A DNA stretch of 64,000 nucleotides from Streptomyces sp. CHD11 (GCF_018638295.1 NZ_JABTTS010000026.1:124106-188105); one strand, 5' to 3'; positions 1 to 9,800 are shown, numbered from the stretch's first letter. A program made the numbers and translations. The notes: generated from the letters alone by a model not told the origin.

Positions 1-1
1 T

Positions 2-1372
2 GCCCGTGCCCAGGTGGAGGCCGCCGCGCCGCACCCCGGCCGCCCGGTGGGCCTGCGCCTGCGGAAGTCACCGGAGGCGGTGGCCCTCGTCCTGGGCTGT
101 CTGATGGCGGGCCGCGCCTTCCTGCTGCCCTCCCACGAACTGCCCGACCTGCCGCTCAAGGAGTTGTACCAGCAGGCCGGATGCGCGGTGGTCCTCGGCC
201 TGACGGGCGATCCGCTGGTGGACGTCGTGGTGGACCCGTCCGGCGCCGCTCCGGGCGCCGGTGCGCCGCGCCCGCCCGCCGGGGTCGCCGAGGGCGACAC
301 CGGCTTCCTGCTGACCACGTCCGGTTCGACGGGTCTGCCGAAGATCGTGCCGCTGTCCCAGGGGGCCGTGGCCCGGTTCACCGCGTGGGCGGCGGACACC
401 TTCCCCCTGGGTCCGGGCTCCGCGGTCCTCAACTACGCGCCGCTCAACTTCGATCTGTGCCTGCTGGACGTGTGGAGCACCCTCGCCCGCGGCGGGACGG
501 TGGTGCTGGCCGACCCCGAGCGCGGCACCTCGGCGCGCTATCTGCACGACCTGGTCGCCGGCCACCGCGTGACGCTGGTCCAGGGCGTCCCGCTGCTGTT
601 CGAGCTGCTCATCCGGGCCGCGGCCGGGGCGGGCCCGCTGACCACCCCGGAGCACCTGGTTCTCGCGGGCGAGGCGATGCCGGCCCGGGTGCTGGCGGGC
701 CTGCCCGGGGTGTTCCCGCACGCCCGCTGGTTCAACAACTACGGCTGCACCGAGACGAACAACAGCTTCCTCCACGAGGTGGACCGCACCGCGCCGGTCA
801 GCGCACCGCTGCCGATCGGCCGCCCCCTGCCCGGCGTGCGCTGGCTGATCACCGGGGACGACGGCCGCGCCCTGACCGGTCCCGGCCAGGGCGAACTGCT
901 CGTCAGCACCCCCTTCCAGACGACCGGTTACGTCAACGTGCCCGGCGGCCCGAAGTTCGCCCCGCACCGCGACGGTGTGCCCGGGGTGGTGTACTACCGC
1001 AGCGGCGACGTCGCCCGGTGGCACGAGGACGGTTCGCTGAGCGTGCTCGGGCGGACCGACCACATGGTCAAGGTGCGCGGTACCCAGGTCAGCACCCAGC
1101 ACGTCGAGAGCATTCTGCTGGAGCACCCGGGGGTCGCGGAGGCGGCCGTCGTCGCGCTCCCGGACCCGGTCGCCGGTCACCGCCTGCACGCGCGCGTCCG
1201 GCCGGCCGCGCCCGGCTCCGTGGGTGTCCTGGCACTGCGTCAGTACTGTGCCGAGCGGGCGGTGCGGGCGGCCGTGCCCAGCGCGTTCGAGATGGTGTCC
1301 GAGCCGTTGCCGAGGACGTCGACGGGGAAGGTCGACCGCAACCGGATCCGGGAGTCGCTGAGCACGGCCTGA
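2..1372 (+). CDS. Stand-alone adenylation (AMP-forming) enzyme, 5'-truncated by window edge
   Basis: The reading frame is open to the left edge, so the true start lies upstream. About 455 codons are visible, against about 500 for a full adenylation domain. Motifs in order: the P-loop-like LLTTSGSTGLPKIVPLSQ, an FDLCLLD segment with the Asp that usually holds the amino group of an amino acid substrate, NNYGCTETNN, YYRSGDVARWHEDG followed by GRTDHMVKVRG, and the C-terminal catalytic-lysine motif PRTSTGKVDRN. No carrier or condensation domain follows, so it acts as a free-standing ligase that activates an acid as acyl-AMP and probably loads a carrier protein encoded upstream. The substrate cannot be read from the sequence. 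An amino acid is favoured because of the FDLC aspartate. Confidence 0.85.
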   Translation, partial: ARAQVEAAAPHPGRPVGLRLRKSPEAVALVLGCLMAGRAFLLPSHELPDLPLKELYQQAGCAVVLGLTGDPLVDVVVDPSGAAPGAGAPRPPAGVAEGDTGFLLTTSGSTGLPKIVPLSQGAVARFTAWAADTFPLGPGSAVLNYAPLNFDLCLLDVWSTLARGGTVVLADPERGTSARYLHDLVAGHRVTLVQGVPLLFELLIRAAAGAGPLTTPEHLVLAGEAMPARVLAGLPGVFPHARWFNNYGCTETNNSFLHEVDRTAPVSAPLPIGRPLPGVRWLITGDDGRALTGPGQGELLVSTPFQTTGYVNVPGGPKFAPHRDGVPGVVYYRSGDVARWHEDGSLSVLGRTDHMVKVRGTQVSTQHVESILLEHPGVAEAAVVALPDPVAGHRLHARVRPAAPGSVGVLALRQYCAERAVRAAVPSAFEMVSEPLPRTSTGKVDRNRIRESLSTA

Positions 1373-1382
1373 CACGAGCACG

Positions 1383-1423
1383 AAAGGAGGGCTGCCCGGC
1401 CGTGGCCGGGCAGCCCCCCTTTC
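1383..1423. terminator. Bidirectional terminator between convergent genes
   Basis: Perfect 11-bp arms (1390-1400 and 1405-1415) extend with one mismatch into flanking AAAGGA/CCCTTT, giving an A-run on the left and a T-run on the right. It lies between the stop at 1372 (+) and the stop at 1439 (-), so it can serve both genes. Confidence 0.8.
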
Positions 1424-1438
1424 CGCCGTCGCCCGCCG

Positions 1439-2377
1439 TCAGCGCAGCGCCGTGCGGAAGGCCTTGGCCACCGAGGTGACGCCGATCGCGAGCACGATGA
1501 CCGCCGCCCCGCCGTAGGCCGATTCCCGGGACTCCCACAGGGTCGTGGCGTCGGCGAGGAAGTCGGGGTTGAACAGCTCCTGCCGGTACAGCACCCAGGC
1601 CAGCGGCAGCGTGAACACCGCATGGGCGAGCGCGTACCAGCCGGCCAGCCGCACGGTCCAGCCCTGGCCGGCCACCCGGGCGACCCCGACCACCGCGAGG
1701 CCGGCGAGACCCGCCAGAACCGGCCACAGCCAGCCCTCCCACAGGTCCGGGTTCAGCACCTCCAGATGTTCGCCGCCGTCCGCCCGGTACGGCTCGGCGG
1801 TGTGCTGCCAGACGATCAGCGCGAACAGCAGCACGTTCCACGTCACGGCGGTCAGCGCCGCGAGGCCGCCCCGGTCGGGCCGCGGGACGTCGGGCAGTTC
1901 GTCCGGTGTCCAGCGGTCGCCCGTGGTGCCGCGGCGCTGCCGGATCCGCTCCGTCACGCCGAACACCACCGTGACCGCGGCGACCACCTGGGCGCCGACG
2001 CCTATCAGCGTGCCGGCGCCGACGCGCAGGGCCGCACCGGGGCCGCCTCCGTCGGCCATCTCCAGCAGTGCGAGTCCGAGGGAGAGGGCCGGCAGCACGC
2101 CGGCCAGCAGCGCGACCATCACACGCACATAGGCGGGATACAGGTCGGGCCCGATCAGGACCAGCGGCCGTTCGGTGCACCGGGCCGCGTACCGCACCGG
2201 GTCCCCCAGCTCGCCGAGCACCTCCCGCTCGGCCGCCCGGTGGTCGTCGGCGCCGCGGCCGTCGATGGTGTCGGCGATGGTGGCCCGGAGTTCCCGGGCC
2301 ATGTCGTCACGCTGGTCCGCCGGAAGCCGCCGGACGACCTCGTGGACGTAGCGCTCGGTGAGCACCCCCGTACTCAT
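1439..2377 (-). CDS. Multi-pass membrane protein of the PadR-partner (permease prefix/HAAS-like) type
   Basis: 312 residues. The N-terminal about 70 residues (MSTGVLTERYVHEVVRRLPADQ...) form the charged helical prefix typical of proteins encoded with PadR regulators (HAAS/permease-prefix type). About six hydrophobic segments follow, with a cytoplasmic charged loop around RIRQRRGTTGDRW. The ATG at 2377 is chosen because an AAGGAG site sits 5-6 nt upstream and because its ATGA overlaps the stop of the PadR gene, a sign of translational coupling. An in-frame ATG at 2425 lies inside the PadR gene. The partner is likely controlled by, or acts with, that regulator. No enzymatic function is visible. 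Confidence 0.75.
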   Translation of the reverse strand: MSTGVLTERYVHEVVRRLPADQRDDMARELRATIADTIDGRGADDHRAAEREVLGELGDPVRYAARCTERPLVLIGPDLYPAYVRVMVALLAGVLPALSLGLALLEMADGGGPGAALRVGAGTLIGVGAQVVAAVTVVFGVTERIRQRRGTTGDRWTPDELPDVPRPDRGGLAALTAVTWNVLLFALIVWQHTAEPYRADGGEHLEVLNPDLWEGWLWPVLAGLAGLAVVGVARVAGQGWTVRLAGWYALAHAVFTLPLAWVLYRQELFNPDFLADATTLWESRESAYGGAAVIVLAIGVTSVAKAFRTALR

Positions 2378-2721
2378 TCGTTCTCCTTGGTGAGTCGTGA
2401 GATCGAAGCGACGAGATCCTGCCATTCACGCACCAGGCCCTCCCGGACCCGGGATCCATCGGGACTGACCGAATAGAACTTGCGCGGCCGGGACTCGTCG
2501 GTGTTCCACTCGCTGGTCAGCAGCCCCTGTTTCTCCAGGCGCCGCAGCAGCGGGTACAGCGTGTTTCCGTCGACGGTGACCCCCGCGTCGTCGAGCGTCT
2601 CCAGAAGCGCATAGCCGTACTGCGGTTTCCGGAGCAGCGCCAGACACGCGAGCACCACCGTCCCGCGGCGCAGCTCCTGCGCCTGGCTCAGGGTCAGTTC
2701 TTCTACGGACACGACGCACAC
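2374..2721 (-). CDS. PadR family transcriptional regulator
   Basis: 115 residues with the PadR winged helix: LRRGTVVLACLALLRKPQYGYALLETL, then VDGNTLYPLLRRLEKQGLL (recognition region) and the wing RPRKFYSVSPDG. This is the short (PadR-s2-like) form with a brief C-terminal dimerisation helix. The start is GTG at 2721; a second GTG four codons in is possible. A perfect TGTGC-N3-GCACA dyad lies 6-18 bp upstream and could be an autoregulatory operator. The gene is coupled by an ATGA overlap to the downstream membrane protein, a standard pairing in which the regulator represses its own operon. Confidence 0.88.
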   Translation of the reverse strand: MCVVSVEELTLSQAQELRRGTVVLACLALLRKPQYGYALLETLDDAGVTVDGNTLYPLLRRLEKQGLLTSEWNTDESRPRKFYSVSPDGSRVREGLVREWQDLVASISRLTKENE

Positions 2722-2726
2722 AATAC

Positions 2727-2739
2727 TGTGCGGCGCACA
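2727..2739. promoter_or_regulatory. Dyad upstream of the PadR gene (candidate operator)
   Basis: TGTGC-GGC-GCACA is a perfect 5-3-5 inverted repeat immediately upstream of the GTG start at 2721, overlapping a TAGTGT -10-like hexamer on the minus strand. The position suits autorepression. The sequence differs from the ATGT-N8-ACAT form seen for some PadR proteins, so the assignment is tentative. Confidence 0.4.
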
Positions 2740-2889
2740 CTAATGTCACCACCCAGGCATGCGGGCGCTCCCCGGATTCCCGGAAGCACTGGGCGACGCC
2801 ACGCCGCACGAGGGAGAGCAGGGACCCGGCGGCCGTCTCACCGTCCGCGCACCCCCGGTGTCCGCTTGTCACCGGGGCGGTCGGGGCAC

Positions 2890-3066
2890 TACTGTCGCCA
2901 CGCCTTGGTGACGGGAAATCGGTGCGATACCGGTGCGGCCCTCGCCACTGTGATCGGGAAGTCCGGCTCCGGCCCTCGCGGGCAGCCACTGGGTCCTCCG
3001 GGACCCGGGAAGGCGGAGCACGGGCGGTGGTACCCGTCAGCCAGGAGACCGGCCAAGGCGCGTCAA
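2890..3066 (+). ncRNA. Cobalamin (AdoCbl) riboswitch upstream of cbiM
   Basis: The conserved elements appear in order: a GACGGGAA...GGTGCGATACCGGTGCGG segment (about 2920-2938), GCCACTGTG (about 2943), the CCACTGG region with GGACCCGGGAAGGCGG (about 2988-3015), and the B12 box GCCAGGAGACCGGCC (about 3040-3054). It ends about 35 nt before the ATG of cbiM. In this class, cobalamin binding lowers expression of the downstream genes, which fits control of cobalt uptake by vitamin B12 status. It occupies most of the 380-bp gap between the PadR gene and cbiM. Confidence 0.93.
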
Positions 3067-3101
3067 CCATCCACGAGGTGCTGGAGAGGGTCTGCTGAGC
3101 C

Positions 3102-3803
3102 ATGCACATTGCCGAGGGTTTTCTGCCTCCGGCGCACGCGGTCGCCTGGGGCGTCGCGTCGGCGCCGTTCGTCGTCCACGGAGCCCGGTCGCTCGTCCGT
3201 GAAGTGAGGGAACATCCCGAGAGCACCCTGCTGCTCGGCGCGTCGGGAGCCTTCGTCTTCGTCCTGTCCGCTCTGAAACTGCCGTCCGTGACCGGGAGTT
3301 GTTCCCATCCCACCGGCACAGGGCTCGGTGCGATCCTGTTCCGGCCGCCGGTGATGGCGGTGCTGGGCACCATCACCCTGCTGTTCCAGGCGCTGCTCCT
3401 CGCCCACGGCGGGCTGACCACGCTCGGCGCCAACGTCTTCTCGATGGCGGTCGTCGGCCCGTGGGCCGGGTACGGCGTCTACCGGCTCCTGCGCCGCTCG
3501 GGCGTGCCGCTGATGGGCGCCGTGTTCTGCGGCGCGTTCACCGCCGACCTGTCGACCTACTGCGTGACCAGCGTGCAGCTGGCGCTCGCCTTCCCCGACT
3601 CCGGCAGCGGATTCCTGGGCGCGCTGGGCAAGTTCGGGTCCATCTTCGCCGTGACGCAGATCCCGCTCGCCGTGAGCGAGGGGCTGCTGACCGTGCTGGT
3701 GATGCGCATGCTGGTGCGGTCGAGCAAGGGGGAGCTGACCCGCCTGGGGGTGCTCGCGGCCTCGGTGGCCGGGCGCGGGCCGGCCGGGGCGGTGGCCCGA
3801 TGA
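3102..3803 (+). CDS. cbiM: Cobalt ECF transporter substrate-binding membrane subunit CbiM
   Basis: 233 residues. The N-terminus MHIAEGFLPP holds the Met-His pair used for metal binding in CbiM/NikM, and SVTGSCSHPTGTGLG is the second signature loop. Six or so membrane segments follow. CbiM is the S component that captures Co(II) and, with CbiN, passes it to the CbiQO engine. It is the first gene of cbiMNQO, directly downstream of a cobalamin riboswitch, which supports cobalt rather than nickel as the substrate. Its TGA overlaps the cbiN start (ATGA). Confidence 0.95.
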   Translation: MHIAEGFLPPAHAVAWGVASAPFVVHGARSLVREVREHPESTLLLGASGAFVFVLSALKLPSVTGSCSHPTGTGLGAILFRPPVMAVLGTITLLFQALLLAHGGLTTLGANVFSMAVVGPWAGYGVYRLLRRSGVPLMGAVFCGAFTADLSTYCVTSVQLALAFPDSGSGFLGALGKFGSIFAVTQIPLAVSEGLLTVLVMRMLVRSSKGELTRLGVLAASVAGRGPAGAVAR

Positions 3804-4222
3804 GCCGTCACGCGAAGGTCAACGGTCTGCTGCTGCTTCTCGTGGCGGCGCTCGCCGTGATTCCGCTGGTGTTCGGACTCGGCGACCACAAGGAGGAGCC
3901 TTTCGCCGGCGCGGACGCCGAGGCGGAGACGGCGATCACCGAGATCGCCCCTGACTACGAACCCTGGTTCTCCCCGCTGTACGAACCGCCGTCCGGCGAG
4001 GTCGAGTCGGCGCTGTTCGCCCTTCAGGCGGCGATCGGCGCGGGCGTCCTCGCGTACTACTTCGGACTGCGGCGCGGGCGGCGGCAGGCCGGGGCGGAGG
4101 CGCCTGCGCGGATGCCGGACGCGACGGCCGCGACGGCCGGCGCGGGCGGTGGCGGGGCCCTGCCGGGGGCCACGCCGGACTCCGCCGGCGGCGGCACGGC
4201 CGTCCCCGGGCCGCGGGACTGA
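3800..4222 (+). CDS. cbiN: Cobalt ECF transporter accessory subunit CbiN
   Basis: 140 residues. One membrane helix lies near the N-terminus (GLLLLLVAALAVIPLVFGL) and another near residues 72-92 (FALQAAIGAGVLAYYFGL), with an acidic extracytoplasmic loop between them (EEPFAGADAEAE...DYEPWFSPLYEPPSGEVES) of the kind that docks on CbiM. The ATG at 3800 overlaps the cbiM stop by four bases. The protein is longer than the usual about 100 residues because of an Ala/Gly/Pro-rich C-terminal tail of about 45 residues that looks disordered. CbiN loads metal into CbiM. Confidence 0.92.
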   Translation: MSRHAKVNGLLLLLVAALAVIPLVFGLGDHKEEPFAGADAEAETAITEIAPDYEPWFSPLYEPPSGEVESALFALQAAIGAGVLAYYFGLRRGRRQAGAEAPARMPDATAATAGAGGGGALPGATPDSAGGGTAVPGPRD

Positions 4223-4228
4223 GCCTTC

Positions 4229-4978
4229 GTGCTGGCGATCGACGCGGCGGCGCACAGCAGTCGGTGGCGCCGCCGCCATCCCGTGGAGAAGGCCGTGCTG
4301 GGGCTGGGGCTCACCGTCCTCGCGATGTCGCTGCCGGCCTGGCCGGGCGCGGCCCTGGTGCTGGTGACCGCGGCCCTGGTGCTGCTCGGGCCGGCGGGTG
4401 TGCCCGTACGGCGGCTGTGGCGGGCGTACCGGGTGCCGCTCGGCTTCTGTGTGACCGGTGCGCTCCCCCTGCTCGTCCAGGTCGGCGGGCTTGGGGGCTT
4501 CGTGTCCCCGGCGCCGGACGGGCAGCTGCGCGCCGCGGAGTTGCTGCTCCGTACGTCGGCCGCCTCCCTCGGCGTGCTGCTGTTCGCGTTCACCACGCCC
4601 CTGTCGGATCTGCTGCCGCGTCTGGTGCGCGCCGGAGTGCCCGCGCCGCTCGTGGACGTCGCTCTGGTGACCTACCGGATGAGCTTCCTGCTGCTGGACT
4701 CGGTGCGCCGGATCCGGGACGCGCAGGCGGCCAGGCTGGGGCACACCACGCGAGCGGCGGCGTGGCGTTCGCTCGGCGGGCTCGGGGCCACCGCGTTCGT
4801 CCGGGCCTTCGACCGGGCGGCGCGGCTGCAGACGGGGCTCGCCGGACGCGGCTACGACGGCACTCTGCGCGTGCTGGTGCCCGAGGCCCGTGTCTCCGTC
4901 CGGTTCACGGTGCTGAGCGTGGCGCTGCTGGGGGCGCTGGCCGCCCTGACCTTCGTACTGGAAAGGCCGTCGTGGTGA
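4229..4978 (+). CDS. cbiQ: Cobalt ECF transporter transmembrane (T) subunit CbiQ
   Basis: 249 residues with a GTG start six bases after cbiN. Hydrophobic segments (KAVLGLGLTVLAMSLPAWPG, LVLVTAALVLLGPAG, GFCVTGALPLLVQVGG, and a C-terminal one before LERPSW) surround two cytoplasmic coupling helices. These carry the Ala-Arg-Gly-like motifs IRDAQAARLG and QTGLAGRGYDG that contact the ATPase grooves. The T subunit links CbiM to the CbiO dimer. The final codons overlap the cbiO start. Confidence 0.92.
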   Translation: MLAIDAAAHSSRWRRRHPVEKAVLGLGLTVLAMSLPAWPGAALVLVTAALVLLGPAGVPVRRLWRAYRVPLGFCVTGALPLLVQVGGLGGFVSPAPDGQLRAAELLLRTSAASLGVLLFAFTTPLSDLLPRLVRAGVPAPLVDVALVTYRMSFLLLDSVRRIRDAQAARLGHTTRAAAWRSLGGLGATAFVRAFDRAARLQTGLAGRGYDGTLRVLVPEARVSVRFTVLSVALLGALAALTFVLERPSW

Positions 4979-5817
4979 GCGGGTCCGCGCTGGTGGCGCT
5001 GCGGGAGGCGTCCTTCGGGTACGAGGACGGCCCGCCGGTGTTCAGCGGGCTCGACTTCGAGGTGCGCGAGGGGCGTGCGCTGGCCCTGCTGGGGCGCAAC
5101 GGCAGTGGGAAGACGACGCTGATGCGGCTGCTGAGCGGAGGACTGCGGGCGAACGGCGGCGAGTTGACCGTCGGGGGGCGGGTGGTGCGCTACGACCGGA
5201 AGGGGCTGACGGCGCTGCGCACCACGGTGCAGCTGGTGGTACAGGATCCCGACGACCAGTTGTTCGCGGCGTCCGTCGGCCAGGACGTGTCGTTCGGGCC
5301 GCTCAACCTCGGCCTGCCGGACACCGAGGTACGCGCCCGGGTGGCGGAGTCACTCGCCGCGCTGGACATCACCGCGCTCGCCGACCGTCCCACGCACCTG
5401 CTGTCCTACGGGCAGCGCAAGCGGACGGCGATCGCGGGCGCGGTCGCCATGCGGCCCCGTGTGCTGATCCTGGACGAGCCGACGGCCGGCCTCGACCCGG
5501 ACGGCCAGGAACGTCTGCTCACCACGCTCGACGGGCTGCGTGCGGGCGGCACCACGGTGGTGATGGCCACCCATGACGTGGATCTCGCGCTGCGCTGGGC
5601 CGACGACGCCGCCCTGCTCACGCCGTCGGGAGTGCGCACCGGTGCCGTCTCCGGCCTGCTGGCCCGTACCGATCTCCTCCGGGCCGCCGGTCTGCGGCTG
5701 CCCTGGGGGGTGGCGGCCGGTCATTTCCTGCGGGTGCGGGGGCTGTTGGCCGAATCGGACGCGGGCCCCCGCACTCCGGAGGAGCTGGCGGCCATGGCCG
5801 CTCCCTGGGAGCTCTGA
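4975..5817 (+). CDS. cbiO: Cobalt ECF transporter ATP-binding protein CbiO
   Basis: 280 residues. Walker A is LGRNGSGKTTL (about residues 39-49), followed by a Q-loop in VVQDPDDQLF, an LSYGQRKR signature in place of LSGGQ, Walker B VLILDEPTAGLDP, and the switch histidine in ATHDVD. The start is GTG at 4975, overlapping the cbiQ stop as GTGA, with GGAAAGG 8 nt upstream. A GTG three bases earlier is in frame but worse spaced. It works as a homodimer powering cobalt import, and no second ATPase gene is present. cbiO ends the operon. Confidence 0.94.
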   Translation: MSGSALVALREASFGYEDGPPVFSGLDFEVREGRALALLGRNGSGKTTLMRLLSGGLRANGGELTVGGRVVRYDRKGLTALRTTVQLVVQDPDDQLFAASVGQDVSFGPLNLGLPDTEVRARVAESLAALDITALADRPTHLLSYGQRKRTAIAGAVAMRPRVLILDEPTAGLDPDGQERLLTTLDGLRAGGTTVVMATHDVDLALRWADDAALLTPSGVRTGAVSGLLARTDLLRAAGLRLPWGVAAGHFLRVRGLLAESDAGPRTPEELAAMAAPWEL

Positions 5818-5837
5818 CCGCCGGGCGCCACAGGCTC

Positions 5838-6632
5838 CTACACGGCCGACCGGAAGGCGGGCAGGTATCCGCCCGACTGTCCCGCGGCCTTCGGGTGGTA
5901 GGAGTTGCCGATCGGGATGGTCACGCTGTGCAGCCAGGCGGCGCCCGAGCAGAGTTCGTGTCCGGTGAACTCGTCCACCACGCTGGAGTAGGTGAACCCG
6001 GCGTCGGCCGCCCGCTTAGCGATCACTCCGTTCAGCACGTCCCCCGCACGGTTGATCGCGGAGCGCTCGGTCTCGGTGAGGCCGGCGATGCAGCTGCCCG
6101 ACAGCTTGTAGAAGCGCGGGTATCCGAGGACCACCACGTGCGCCTGCGGGGAGCGGGAGCGGATGGCGGAGTACAGCGAGTCGAGCCTGCCCGGCAGGGA
6201 GTTCTGCATCTGCGAGACCGCGGTGTCGACCCGGGAGACACAGGTGGCCTGGCTCTGCAGCACGCAGGCCTGCATGACGTCCGCGAAGCCGATGTCGTTG
6301 CCGCCCGCCGTGACACTGACGAGCGTGGTCGAGGAGGACAGTGCGCCCAGCTGGCTGCCGGCCACGCTCGTCGTCGTGGCGCCCGAGCAGGCGACGAACC
6401 TGAACGACGACGGGGCGTTGGCGTTCTTCCACAGCTGGGGGTATGCCTTGGTGCTGCGCTTGCAGTCACCGCTTTCGGACGTGTAGCTCCCGGCGCCCAC
6501 TCCGGAGGAGTAGGAGTCGCCGAGAGCCACGTAGTCGTGGCCTGCGGCCGTGGCGGGTCGCGCCAGGCCGAGTACGGTCGCGGCACCCATCAGCAGGGTG
6601 GCGAGAGTTGCTCCGAGGGAACGCACTGACAC
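5838..6632 (-). CDS. Secreted GDSL/SGNH lipase-esterase (Streptomyces extracellular lipase type)
   Basis: 264 residues from the GTG at 6632, which follows a GGCGGAG site; a GTG two codons later is also possible. The Sec signal peptide is SVRSLGATLATLLMGAATVLGLARPATAA. The mature enzyme starts with GHDYVALGDSYSSGVGAG (block I, catalytic Ser), has GGNDIGF (block III, Gly/Asn oxyanion hole) and ends with the catalytic His in NSYHPKAAGQ, with the Asp/Ser block partner nearby. Six cysteines match the three disulfides of the known Streptomyces rimosus/S. coelicolor GDSL lipases, which it resembles throughout. It hydrolyses ester lipids outside the cell. It converges with the cbi operon (20-bp gap). 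Confidence 0.93.
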   Translation of the reverse strand: MSVRSLGATLATLLMGAATVLGLARPATAAGHDYVALGDSYSSGVGAGSYTSESGDCKRSTKAYPQLWKNANAPSSFRFVACSGATTTSVAGSQLGALSSSTTLVSVTAGGNDIGFADVMQACVLQSQATCVSRVDTAVSQMQNSLPGRLDSLYSAIRSRSPQAHVVVLGYPRFYKLSGSCIAGLTETERSAINRAGDVLNGVIAKRAADAGFTYSSVVDEFTGHELCSGAAWLHSVTIPIGNSYHPKAAGQSGGYLPAFRSAV

Positions 6633-6861
6633 GTGTCTCCGCCCTTCACAAGCGAAACTCACAGCGGTAGTTGAGGAAGCAAGCTCGGTTGTAGCAGGCT
6701 TCGATACCGCCCAGTAGCTCCCGCGGCGAAAGTCATCCGGAATGACCCGAATACTGATCTGCCCGGATCGGCTCCGCGCGTGGATAAACCCCTGACCTGC
6801 CGTCTGATCAGCGAATTTCCGGCCCGCTTCGCCGGCGCGTGGGCACCCCCCACGACCCGGC

Positions 6862-9800
6862 TCAGCCGTCGTCCCCCGGCCCGCTGCCCGCGGGCCGCGA
6901 CGGGCCGGCCGGAAGGCGCCGGGGACCGGCGGCCCGGGTGATGGCCGACTCGACGGCGGCGATGCGGTCGCCGAGGAGGGAGAGGGCCGCCACCGCGCGG
7001 GCCAGGGCGTCGTCGTCGGAGCCGCCCGGGGTCAGCGCCCGGACGTGGGCGGCCTTGAGTTCGGCCCAGCGCGCCGCCCGGTCGGCGGTGAGCGTGCCGC
7101 GCAGCTCGGCGAGCTTGAGCAGGTTCGCCTCGGCGCCGGAGGTGAGGGTCTGGGCCTCGGCCGTGTAGTGGTCGTCGATGACGGCGGCCAGCTCGGTGTC
7201 GTTCATGACGGGCTGGATCCGCTGGGCGATCTTGTTCATGTTGCGGTAGGAGCCCTGGAGCCGGAACGGCGGTTCGGTACGGGCGCCGTCGGACTGGGCG
7301 GCGGAGGCGATGTAGGCGGCGTTGACGGCGAGGACCGTGCGGCGGGCGGTGAGCAGATGGCGCAGTACGGCGAGGACGCGTTCGAGTTCGGTGGGCGCGT
7401 AGGGGTGGGTGAGGCGGTCGGGGCGGGCGGTGGGGTCGTTCCCGGCGAGCCGGATCAGCAGATCCAGGTCGGCGCGGTCGCGTCCGGCGAGCGGGGCGAG
7501 CACCGGGTTGGCGGTGAGCGCGTTCTCCACGAAGCTGAGCGCGAAGACGTCCTCCTTGCCGGTGAGGACATCGCCGAGGTTCCACACGTCGGCGCGGTTG
7601 GCCAGCATGTCCGGGACCCGGAAGACCTCGCCCGACTCGGTGTAGGGATTGCCGGACATGCAGACCGCGAACCGCTTGCCGCGCAGGTCGTAGGTGCGTG
7701 GTTCGCCCTCCCGGACTCCCTCCATCCGGCGCGTGGCATCGCACAGCGGGATGAACTTCTGCAGCAGTTCGGGCGAGGTGTGCTGGATGTCGTCGAGGTA
7801 GAGAAGCGTGTTGCTGCCCGCGGCCAGCGCGAAGTTGATCTTCTCGACCTCCTGGCGGGCGGTGGCGTCCGGCGCCTCGGCCGGGTCCAGCGAGGTCACC
7901 GCGTGCCCGAGCGCCGGGCCGCTGATCCGGACCAGGACCAGGCCGAGGCGGTGGGCGACGTACTCCATGAGGGTCGTCTTGCCGTAGCCGGGCGGGGAGA
8001 GAAGCAGCAGCAGTCCGCCGGCGCCGGTGCGGGCCGATTCGCCCGTGGTGCCGAGCTGCTTGGCGAGGCTGTCGCCGACCAGGGGGAGGTAGACCTCGTC
8101 GACCAGCCGGTTGCGGACGAACGACGACATGACGCGCGGCCGGTGGTCGTCCAGGCGCAGCCGGGCGCGCTCGGCGGTCACCAGGGCGGTGCGCCGGCGC
8201 TGGAAGGCGCGGAAGGCGGGCACGTCGCACTCCCTGAACTCCTCGGTGCGGGCGAGGAACTCGTCGAGACGCAGGGTGAGCCGGCGGTCGGTGGTCCGGG
8301 GGTGGGTGGCGACCAGCCCCTCCACCGTGACGGTCAGGGTCGCGTCCGACTCGTGGCGGGGCAGACCGGGGCAGAGCTCGGCGGCCACGGCCTCCGCGAG
8401 GTCGCCTGGGGCCACTTCGTCGCCGGTGGCGGTGGTGTACGCGGTCAGCCAGGCCTCGACCAGTTGGCGGCGGGCGGTGAGGTCGCCGAGGGCGGGCAGG
8501 TCCTCGTCGTAGGCGCCGTTGGCGACCGTGCGGCGGAACTTGTCGAGGAGCGTGCGGGTGCGGCCGCTGATGACGAAGCCGTCCGGGCCGGTGGTCAGTT
8601 CGTCGAAGAGGTATGCCGCGCAGGCCTCCGGGCGGACGGTGGCGTCCTGGTCCCACGCCCGCACCGCGCGGGCGAGTTCGCTCCGCAGCGCGCCGAGCGC
8701 GGGCGGCGGGCCGAAGGCGTCACGGACCCGGGCCAGGGAGCGGGCGCGGCGGGTGAGGCCGGCGCGCTCCTCGGCCGTGGTGCCGTGCGCCCAGTACAGC
8801 AGGGCGTGCGCCCGCGCGGCGGAGGAGTGACGCAGTGTCCCGGCGGCGGCGTACAGCGGCAGGACGGCGGTGAGGATCGCGGTGGCGTCGTGGTCGTGGA
8901 CGCCCCGCTCGTAGCCCTCGTCGTACGCCTCCTCGGCGGCCCGCCGGACCAGCGCGGCGAGGTCGTCGGCGCCGCTCAGGGCGTCGGGGCCGTGTTCGTG
9001 CAGCAGCCGGGCGGCGAGGTGTTCGGCGCGCTGGACCTCGGGTGACTCGGACGGCAGGTGCCGGCTCCACAGGTGGCGGTCGGCGAGGAGGGCGGGGTCG
9101 GTGACGGGGGCACGGAAGTCGGTGCCGGTGAGGGCCAGGGCGAGGGAGTCGCCGTGCGGGACGACGGTGAGGTCGAAGGGCTCGGTGGAGACGGCGAAGC
9201 GGTGGTCGCCGAGGCGGATGACCCGTCCGCCGTCCGCGAAGAGGTCGGTGCGGTCGCGCAGGGCGCGGGCGGCCTCCTCGTGGGCCGAGCGCAGCCGGCC
9301 GTCGAGCTCCTCGGCCCGCACCCGGTCGCCGAGTTCGCGCAGTTCACCGGAGGTGCGGCGGATCTTGGCGACGAGCGGGTCGGAGGCGAAGTAGGTGCTC
9401 ACCGCGTCGCTGTCGGCGAGGGTGGCGGAGCGCCGGGTGATCGTCGTGAGGACACGCTCGGCGGCGGAGGCGAGCTGTTCGGCACGGCGGGCACGCGCGT
9501 CGGTGAGGCTCTGCTTGCGGGCGGAGAACGCCTCGTAGACCTCGGTGCGCCGGGCGGCGAGTTCGCCGAGGACGTCGTCGAACTCCGCGAAACGGGACTC
9601 CAGTGCCTCCAACTGGGTCAGGACCTGGGTCAGTTGCTCGTCGCAGGTCCCGGGGTCGCCGGCGACGGCGAGGGCCCCGGTGACGGTCTGGCCGAGCAGG
9701 GCGAGCTCGGCGGCGAACCCGGCGCGTGCCTCCCGGTCGAGCAGGCCGCGGCGGCGGGTTTCGAGGGTGGCGCGGGCGCGGTTGACGCCGCCCAGGGCCT

